From Actinomycetota bacterium (lineage in GTDB: Bacteria > Actinomycetota > Actinomycetes > S36-B12), in NCBI GenBank assembly GCA_010029945.1, contig RGQW01000079.1, forward strand, positions 1 to 7,843: 7,843 nucleotides of DNA, given 5' to 3'. The notes under the pieces were generated by a model. That model worked only from the letters and a program-made list of their open reading frames with translations. It ran no database searches and had not been told where the DNA came from. The first letter of the stretch is position 1, and each line of letters starts with the position of its first letter. Both the position numbers and the translations under genes were made by a program. This document shows positions 1-4,287 of the stretch, piece after piece.

Positions 1-435
1 AACAACGTTGTGGTGATGCGCACGTTCTCCAAGGCATACGGACTAGCCGGGCTTCGCGTGGGCTTCGCGATTGCTCCCGAGCCCATCGCCGAAGGTATGC
101 GCAAGACCGCGCTTCCCTTCGGGGTTTCCTCCATCGCCGAAGACGCCGCTCTCGCTGCTCTGCAATGCGAAGACGAATTGTTCGAACGAGTGCGTCACCT
201 TTCCCAGGAACGCGATCGCGTGTGGCAAGCCCTTGCGGATCAAGGTTGGGACATCCATCCAAGCCACGCCAATTTCGTGTGGCTTCGACTCGGGGAGCGA
301 ACACAGGAATTCGCCCAGGCGTGCGATGCGGCTGGAATCACGATCCGGGCCTTCCCCGATGAGGGCGTTCGCATCAGTGTTGCGGAGGAAGAGGCCAACG
401 ACCGTGTCATCGATGTCGGAAAGTCGCTGGTCTAA
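1..435 (+). CDS. pat: Aromatic/histidinol-phosphate aminotransferase, C-terminal part
   Basis: This is the 3' end of a fold-type I PLP-dependent aminotransferase; the frame is open from base 1, so the start lies outside the window. The motif TFSKAYGLAGLRVG contains the Schiff-base lysine (codon 31-33) with the family context for phosphate binding. It is followed by PFGVSSIAEDAALAAL, the small-domain signature SHANFVWLRLG and, near the end, EGVRISV, whose arginine is the expected substrate carboxylate ligand. From memory it resembles the mycobacterial Pat/HisC2 branch more than HisC1. Pat makes phenylalanine from phenylpyruvate in the cytoplasm, while HisC acts in histidine synthesis. The two cannot be separated on the C-terminal 144 residues alone, so the symbol is the likelier of two choices. 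The gene meets the transporter remnant tail to tail, with stop codons overlapping in CTAA. Confidence 0.88.
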   Translation, partial: NNVVVMRTFSKAYGLAGLRVGFAIAPEPIAEGMRKTALPFGVSSIAEDAALAALQCEDELFERVRHLSQERDRVWQALADQGWDIHPSHANFVWLRLGERTQEFAQACDAAGITIRAFPDEGVRISVAEEEANDRVIDVGKSLV

Positions 436-1290
436 CTCGGTTCTTGAATGGGCGTCGGTCGTCGTTCGCCGGAAACAACAAGCACGACGCCGCCCACCAC
501 GATCGTCACCCCGATGAGAACGTCGAGGGTGATCGGCTCTCCCACGACGAGCCATCCGAGAAAGACGGCGACGACGGGGTTGACGTAGGCGTAGGTCGCC
601 ACCAGAGACATCGGAGCGTTGCCCAACAGCCACACATAGGCGGTGTAGGCGACCAGTGACGCGATCACGAGATAGCCCAGGGCAACCCAGGATGCCGTCG
701 AGGCGGAAGAAATATCGATGCGCTGGCCGGTCATGACGCCCACGATGATCAAGAAGACACCGGCGACGACCATCTCGTAGAACGTCGTCGTCAGTGGATC
801 ACGAGGCAGATCGAAACCCGACGATCGCCAGGAAAAGTACGCCCAAATGAAACTGCTCACCTGCACGGAGTCGGAAAATGATGATCCACAACGGCATAAC
901 GGAAACCAAGAGCGCCGCAATTCCCGAGGGAACGAAGCGTTCCGCCATAGATACCGTGCCGATGCCAACGCCGAGAAGCGCAATACCCATCGTGGCTGCG
1001 CTACGGAGTTGACGAGCGGTGACGGCGAGAGTTCTCACACCGCGGAACACGATGAGGCCGAGGCCGAGAATTCCGGCGGCGATCAGAAAGCGGATGCCAT
1101 TGGTGAGAAGAGGCGGGAGGGTCTGAACCAGGACAGCGAGACCTAGGTAGGTGGAACCCCAGATGACCCAGACGGAAACCAAACGTGGAGCGATAGCGGC
1201 GGCGGTCGCTGACTGGACACCGCGTACGTCACGACTGTCGCGACCATCGGGTTGCGACGGGTTGACCACGGGCACACTGTTGCAGAACAA
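432..1290 (-). pseudogene. EamA/DMT-family transporter, disrupted by frameshift and internal deletion
   Basis: The two halves of a 10-TM EamA (RhaT/YedA-like) metabolite exporter lie in different frames. The N-terminal half runs down to the stop at 799-801. It carries WGSTYLGLAVL, a TM-rich stretch, VPSGIAALLVSVMPLW and then drifts to a stop. The C-terminal half is open from 983 down to 432 but looks like the family only from about IWAYFSW (near 848). It continues through LPRDPLTTTFYEM and YAYVNPVVAVFLGW to the last helices. In E. coli YedA, as I recall it, about 56 residues separate VPLF from the WA of TM6; here the gap is about 17. About 39 residues, roughly TM5 and its linker, are therefore missing and the frame changes between about 846 and 885. 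The start is uncertain: a TTG at 1290 or GTGs at 1275 and 1269, none with a clear RBS. A sequencing or assembly error is possible but would need to drop more than one base. Confidence 0.72.
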
Positions 1291-1320
1291 TCGCCGCCCG
1301 CCGAATGGGTGGCGTTCCTA

Positions 1321-1337
1321 TGCCTATCGCTTAGGCA
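1321..1337. repeat. Small perfect inverted repeat between genes 2 and 3
   Basis: TGCCTA and TAGGCA form 6-bp arms around the 5-base loop TCGCT. It sits in the roughly 66-bp gap between the end of the maleylpyruvate isomerase-like gene and the start region of the transporter remnant, which are both on the minus strand. No T-run follows on either strand, so it is not a standard intrinsic terminator. It could be a weak hairpin or a small operator, and an arm this short can occur by chance. Confidence 0.3.
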
Positions 1338-1356
1338 CGGTCGGCTAGGTCACGCG

Positions 1357-2151
1357 CTACGGGGTGACAGCGAGGGAGCCAAGCACCGTCGATGCGAGTT
1401 CGTGATCGCCACTGAGGTGGACGGACGACGAAAGATCTACGTCCGGAGAACGACCGCAGGCCAGTGCGACGAATGTCATCCACGGCATCGAGAGTGATGC
1501 CACTGGCTCACCACCGTCGGTGAAGGCTGCCTTCCCGTCGTCACCGACGGCGACGAAGAGGTCGGCGCTTAACCCTGGCTCGGTAATGGCTACCTCGAGG
1601 ACGGCACCGGCAGGGGCACCAGCGTTCTTGGCCCAGATCTTTGGCAAAGCAGATGTGAGGGTCTTCAGTGCCTCACGCGCTCCCGGACCCGTCGTGTTCC
1701 CCGGCTGTCCAACGGCCATCCGGATGTCCTGCTCATGCACCCAGACGTCGAACGTGCGCATACCGAGGAGCCGCGGGAGAGGAGTATCTCCGCGAAGCCA
1801 GGGAAGAGAGGCATCGGAAGGAAGTGAGCTCAGTCGTTCGCGAGCGCGGGTGTGACAGTCGGTGAGTTCGGCCAGCAAACTCTCGTGGGATCTGCCGCGG
1901 CGGTAGTCGACTCCGATCTCGGTGAATCGTCCGAAGTCGGAAGACACGTGCGACAGGGACGACCAATCGGGCGTGTGTTCTGGTTGCGGATCCCCCGCGA
2001 GTTGTGACTCTAGATCGATGATGTGGGCGACAAGATCGGACACCGACCAGCCCGGGCAGGGTGAGGCGATCTCCCAGTCATCGACCGTCGACACGAAGGC
2101 CGCGAAGTTTTCTATGGCCTGATCCCAGTTGTCGAGAAGAGCATCGCTCAT
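1357..2151 (-). CDS. Maleylpyruvate isomerase family, mycothiol-dependent enzyme
   Basis: This is a 264-residue cytoplasmic protein. The N-terminal DinB-like four-helix domain (about residues 5-150) shows the signature PCPGWSVSDLVAHI (31-44), with H43 as a probable metal ligand, and RTFDVWVHEQDIR (132-144), with H139 as another. In the C. glutamicum enzyme the ligands, as I recall, are His-Glu-His; the equivalent of the Glu here would be D135, four residues before H139. The C-terminal part (about 165-264), with LEVAITEPGLSADLFVAVGD and LACGRSPDVD, fits the SCP2-like MDMPI C-terminal domain. True maleylpyruvate isomerases act in gentisate breakdown with mycothiol as cofactor. No gentisate genes are nearby, so the real substrate is unknown. 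The frame is open to 2517, but the ATG at 2151 fits the family N-terminus and has a TACGCT hexamer 6 nt upstream. Confidence 0.85.
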   Translation of the reverse strand: MSDALLDNWDQAIENFAAFVSTVDDWEIASPCPGWSVSDLVAHIIDLESQLAGDPQPEHTPDWSSLSHVSSDFGRFTEIGVDYRRGRSHESLLAELTDCHTRARERLSSLPSDASLPWLRGDTPLPRLLGMRTFDVWVHEQDIRMAVGQPGNTTGPGAREALKTLTSALPKIWAKNAGAPAGAVLEVAITEPGLSADLFVAVGDDGKAAFTDGGEPVASLSMPWMTFVALACGRSPDVDLSSSVHLSGDHELASTVLGSLAVTP

Positions 2152-2157
2152 GGCGCC

Positions 2158-2163
2158 AGCGTA
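2158..2163 (-). promoter_or_regulatory. Candidate -10 element, leaderless start of gene 3
   Basis: On the minus strand TACGCT is followed by six bases (GGCGCC) and then the ATG at 2151. TAnnnT at this distance puts the transcription start at or next to the A of ATG. There is no Shine-Dalgarno sequence between them. I see no convincing -35 at 16-19 bp spacing. Confidence 0.45.
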
Positions 2164-2250
2164 GGGCGAGGTTGAGTGGCATAGATCGCGTTTGCCTGAT
2201 CCGGGTGAAAAACCGGCTTGATCGTGGTTCACGACCTGCCCGTCCGCGAG

Positions 2251-2256
2251 TAGCGT
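2251..2256 (+). promoter_or_regulatory. Candidate -10 element, leaderless start of gene 4
   Basis: TAGCGT is followed by six bases (AGAGGT) and then the GTG at 2263. A partial -35, TTCACG (2228-2233), lies exactly 17 bp upstream and matches TTGACA at four of six positions. The AGAGGT could alternatively act as a weak Shine-Dalgarno, but its spacing to the start codon would be too short. The 111-bp gap from 2152 to 2262 therefore seems to hold two back-to-back promoters and nothing else that I recognise. Confidence 0.45.
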
Positions 2257-2262
2257 AGAGGT

Positions 2263-3054
2263 GTGAGTGACGCTGGGGTGCGGGTTGCGCTGATCCAGGT
2301 GGAGTGCAACGACACCGAAGGCGTCGACGACCGGATCGACCGAGTTCTCGGCGAAACGGACCGTGTGATCGGTGAAGCGGACCTCGTTGTCCTTCCGGAA
2401 CTGTGGAATACCGGAGCATTCGACCTCGCAAGCGCCCGACATCATGCCCAGCCGTTGGACGGCGACCTCGTCTCTCGGATGGCTGGCATCGCCCAACGAC
2501 ACTCCACATGGCTGCATGGGGGGTCCTTCACCGAGCGCGCCGACGACGGCCGCTTCTTCAATACCAGCGTGCTGTTTGGTCCGGACGGTTCATTGGAGGC
2601 GGTCTACCGCAAGATCCACGTGTTTGGTTACGGCGGCGAAGCCGATCTGATGTCGGCCGGTCCGGAACTTGTCGTGGTGAACACACCGTTGGGTGCAACG
2701 GGGTTGGCGACCTGCTACGACCTGCGTTTTCCTGAGCAGTTTCGGGAGCTCACCCGCCAGGGTGCTTCGGCGTTTCTGATCACGTCCGGTTGGCCGTCCG
2801 CGCGCATTCACGCCTGGGACGTCCTCGTGCGCGCCCGAGCGATCGAAGATCAAGCGTGGGTGATCGCGTGCAATCAAGTCGGTCTTCAGCGCGGCGTTTA
2901 CCTCGGTGGACACAGTGCCGTCATTGACCCGACCGGGGACGTCGTCTCGCGGGCGTCGACGGAGGAAACCGTTTTGTCAGCCACTGTGGCACCCGATGCT
3001 GTAGAGCGATGGCGCAGTGAGTTCCCCGCGCTGGGCGACATAGTGCCGCTCTAG
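2263..3054 (+). CDS. Carbon-nitrogen hydrolase (nitrilase superfamily amidase)
   Basis: This is a 263-residue cytoplasmic enzyme, a normal length for a single-domain nitrilase-superfamily amidase. The catalytic Glu-Lys-Cys triad is visible: E46 in VVLPELW, K117 in YRKIHVF and C151 in ATCYDLRFPE. The flanking RFFNTSVLFGPDG and the later RARAIEDQAWVIACNQVG followed by GHSAVIDPTGDVV are standard for the fold. Among branches it resembles omega-amidase/NIT2 or deaminated-glutathione amidase types, which hydrolyse omega-amides to acid and ammonia. The exact substrate cannot be fixed from sequence. The start is a GTG at 2263, with a second GTG at 2278 possible; the first is favoured by the TAGCGT hexamer 6 nt upstream. 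It diverges from the mycothiol-dependent gene and its stop overlaps that of the L,D-transpeptidase in the tetranucleotide CTAG. Confidence 0.9.
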   Translation: MSDAGVRVALIQVECNDTEGVDDRIDRVLGETDRVIGEADLVVLPELWNTGAFDLASARHHAQPLDGDLVSRMAGIAQRHSTWLHGGSFTERADDGRFFNTSVLFGPDGSLEAVYRKIHVFGYGGEADLMSAGPELVVVNTPLGATGLATCYDLRFPEQFRELTRQGASAFLITSGWPSARIHAWDVLVRARAIEDQAWVIACNQVGLQRGVYLGGHSAVIDPTGDVVSRASTEETVLSATVAPDAVERWRSEFPALGDIVPL

Positions 3055-3764
3055 GTCACCCGAATCACGATGACCGGATCCTTTTTCGGATCCAGCCACC
3101 TCATCAGGTCACGCATGACCTTCTTCTTCACGGCGATGCAGCCGGCGGTCTTGTTGCCGTTGTCCACGTGAAGAAAGATCCCGCCGCCACGTGAGGTGTC
3201 GGGCGGTGTCGAGCTTCGGCGCACTCCCTTCGCGCCTGCGGTGATGGGGCCCCGGGGCAGGTTGTAATCCAAAATGGCGACGTAGTCGTACTGGTAGCCC
3301 ATGTCCCACAATTTCTCGACATATCCCCCGTAGGAATTCCACGATCGATCGACGGTTTGGAAGACGTTGTATGTACTCGGAACGCGAGGGTTGTACGTCC
3401 ATGCGTCGTTGCGATCCACCTGGACGTATTTCAGTGACGTTCCGGGATCGGCCTTGCGACCGAAACCCCGCAGGATGTCGAAGACGCCGGTCGGTACCGT
3501 TCCGGTGCCTTGGCGTCGCTTATCTCCGCGCACCAGGCCCCCATACCCGAGTTGCGCTCGCACGGTGGGCTGGGCGATCGTCCACTCTCCGCGCCGCTTT
3601 TCGAAGGCGGTCAGCGTGCCTTCGGTGGACGACCAGCGCGGCGCCTCGACGACAATCACTTGTCGGGAGTCTCCGACCCGGGTATCGGGAACCGATGTTG
3701 CGTGCGCTGAGGGGACGGCAGCGAACGAGAAGGCAGCCACTAGCGCAATAAGGGAAGGGCGCAC
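3051..3764 (-). CDS. Secreted L,D-transpeptidase (YkuD-type catalytic domain)
   Basis: This is a 237-residue protein with a signal peptide at residues 1-22: a short basic start, the hydrophobic run LIALVAAFSFAAV and a likely cut after AHA. The mature part opens with SRQVIVVEAPRWSSTEGTL, then PTGVFDILRGFG (91-102), then YDYVAILDYN (159-168). The catalytic region GGGIFLHVDNGNKTAGCIAV holds H199 and C209. These domains form 3-3 cross-links in peptidoglycan or anchor proteins to it, outside the membrane. The usual SHGC around the cysteine is TAGC here, a variant I recall in an actinobacterial subgroup, so activity is likely but not certain. The start is a GTG at 3764, with TACCCT 6 nt upstream. 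The rhodanese stop lies 13 bp before it, so the two are probably co-transcribed as well as possibly separately initiated. Confidence 0.82.
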   Translation of the reverse strand: MRPSLIALVAAFSFAAVPSAHATSVPDTRVGDSRQVIVVEAPRWSSTEGTLTAFEKRRGEWTIAQPTVRAQLGYGGLVRGDKRRQGTGTVPTGVFDILRGFGRKADPGTSLKYVQVDRNDAWTYNPRVPSTYNVFQTVDRSWNSYGGYVEKLWDMGYQYDYVAILDYNLPRGPITAGAKGVRRSSTPPDTSRGGGIFLHVDNGNKTAGCIAVKKKVMRDLMRWLDPKKDPVIVIRVT

Positions 3765-3770
3765 GCTGCC

Positions 3771-3776
3771 AGGGTA
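3771..3776 (-). promoter_or_regulatory. Candidate -10 element, leaderless start of the L,D-transpeptidase
   Basis: On the minus strand TACCCT is followed by six bases (GGCAGC) and the GTG at 3764. A possible -35, GGGACA (3794-3799), lies 17 bp upstream, inside the end of the rhodanese gene, and matches TTGACA at four positions. The hexamer is identical to the one before the rhodanese gene. This would be an internal promoter in a two-gene unit. Confidence 0.4.
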
Positions 3777-3777
3777 A

Positions 3778-4251
3778 CTACTGGACCAGTGGTTGTCCCG
3801 CTGCAGCCCATCCGTTGGTGCCGCTTTCGAGTTCGTAGATCCCGTTGATCCCTACTCCGGACATCTGATCAACAGCGGTTTGTGAGCGATTGCCGCTGCG
3901 GCAGTAGACGGCGTAGGTGCCATCGGCGTCGAGTTGGCTGACCTGATCGGTGAAGTCGGCGTACTCCACAGGAATGTTGACAGCCCCCTCGATGTGTCCT
4001 TGGGCGAACTCTTCGGGGGTGCGCACGTCCACGATGGTGACGTCTGGTGAGGCGATGACATCGGCGAAGTCGGTGACGCCGACACGCACCGGCGCCTCGG
4101 GTGGTGCCACGGTGCCGTCCGCTGTTTGAACGACAGATTCTGAAGCGGAGTTTGACGCGGAATCGGACGAGCAGCCGGAGACCGCCAGGGTCAAAGCCAG
4201 GGCGGCAGCACCGGCGAGGGCGAAGGGTGCACGGAGTTGTGATTTCTGCAT
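3778..4251 (-). CDS. Rhodanese-like domain lipoprotein
   Basis: This is a 157-residue surface lipoprotein. Residues 1-27 form a lipoprotein signal peptide: basic start with K3 and R7, hydrophobic core, and lipobox VSGC with the lipidated C27. A low-complexity Ser/Asn/Ala linker (28-50) leads to a single rhodanese domain (about 57-157) with TIVDVRTPEEFAQGHIEGA (72-90) and the active loop YCRSGNRS (116-123), where C117 should carry the persulfide. The domain would transfer sulfane sulfur outside the membrane; its acceptor is unknown. The frame is open to 4302, but the ATG at 4251 gives a proper signal peptide and has a -10 hexamer 7 nt upstream. The six Gs just before the ATG could also serve as a poor Shine-Dalgarno. 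A CsoR-type palindrome covers the start. It is probably the first gene of a pair with the L,D-transpeptidase. Confidence 0.88.
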   Translation of the reverse strand: MQKSQLRAPFALAGAAALALTLAVSGCSSDSASNSASESVVQTADGTVAPPEAPVRVGVTDFADVIASPDVTIVDVRTPEEFAQGHIEGAVNIPVEYADFTDQVSQLDADGTYAVYCRSGNRSQTAVDQMSGVGINGIYELESGTNGWAAAGQPLVQ

Positions 4252-4265
4252 ACCCCCCAGGGTAT
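4250..4265. promoter_or_regulatory. CsoR/CstR/FrmR-type palindromic operator
   Basis: The 16-bp sequence ATACCC-CCCA-GGGTAT is a perfect inverted repeat with 6-bp arms, a GC tract in the middle and ATA/TAT ends. This is the general form of sites bound by the DUF156 repressor family (CsoR for copper, CstR for sulfane sulfur, FrmR for formaldehyde). It overlaps the minus-strand -10 (TACCCT), the presumed transcription start and the first two bases of the rhodanese ATG, so a bound repressor would block transcription. It also abuts the first ATG of the divergent gene at 4266, so both could be controlled. The regulator is not in the window. The assignment rests on the shape of the site and the rhodanese target. 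Confidence 0.6.
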
Positions 4266-4287
4266 ATGAACTTGGCGCTGAAAGCAA
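4259..4287 (-). promoter_or_regulatory. Promoter of the rhodanese gene (-35 and -10)
   Basis: On the minus strand TTGCTT (4287-4282) and TACCCT (4264-4259) are separated by exactly 17 bp. The ATG at 4251 follows 7 nt after the -10, so the mRNA would be leaderless or nearly so. The -35 and most of the spacer lie within the first codons of the divergent gene if that gene starts at 4266, which argues that it may start further downstream. Confidence 0.5.

Noticed and set aside
43..633. Minus-strand frame across the aminotransferase end.
   Set aside because: The translation is arginine-rich and without family features; the plus-strand frame carries the PLP lysine and other conserved motifs.
2152..2517. 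Upstream extension of the maleylpyruvate isomerase-like frame by 122 residues.
   Set aside because: It runs antisense to the amidase gene, which has a complete catalytic triad, and the family N-terminus fits the ATG at 2151.
3109..3402. Alternative minus-strand frames within the L,D-transpeptidase.
   Set aside because: They are out-of-frame shadows; only the frame with the signal peptide and the His/Cys pair is coherent.
4101..4265. Upstream extension of the repeat-protein frame by 55 residues.
   Set aside because: It is antisense to the rhodanese coding sequence, is arginine-rich with no domain or signal peptide, and would run through the rhodanese promoter.
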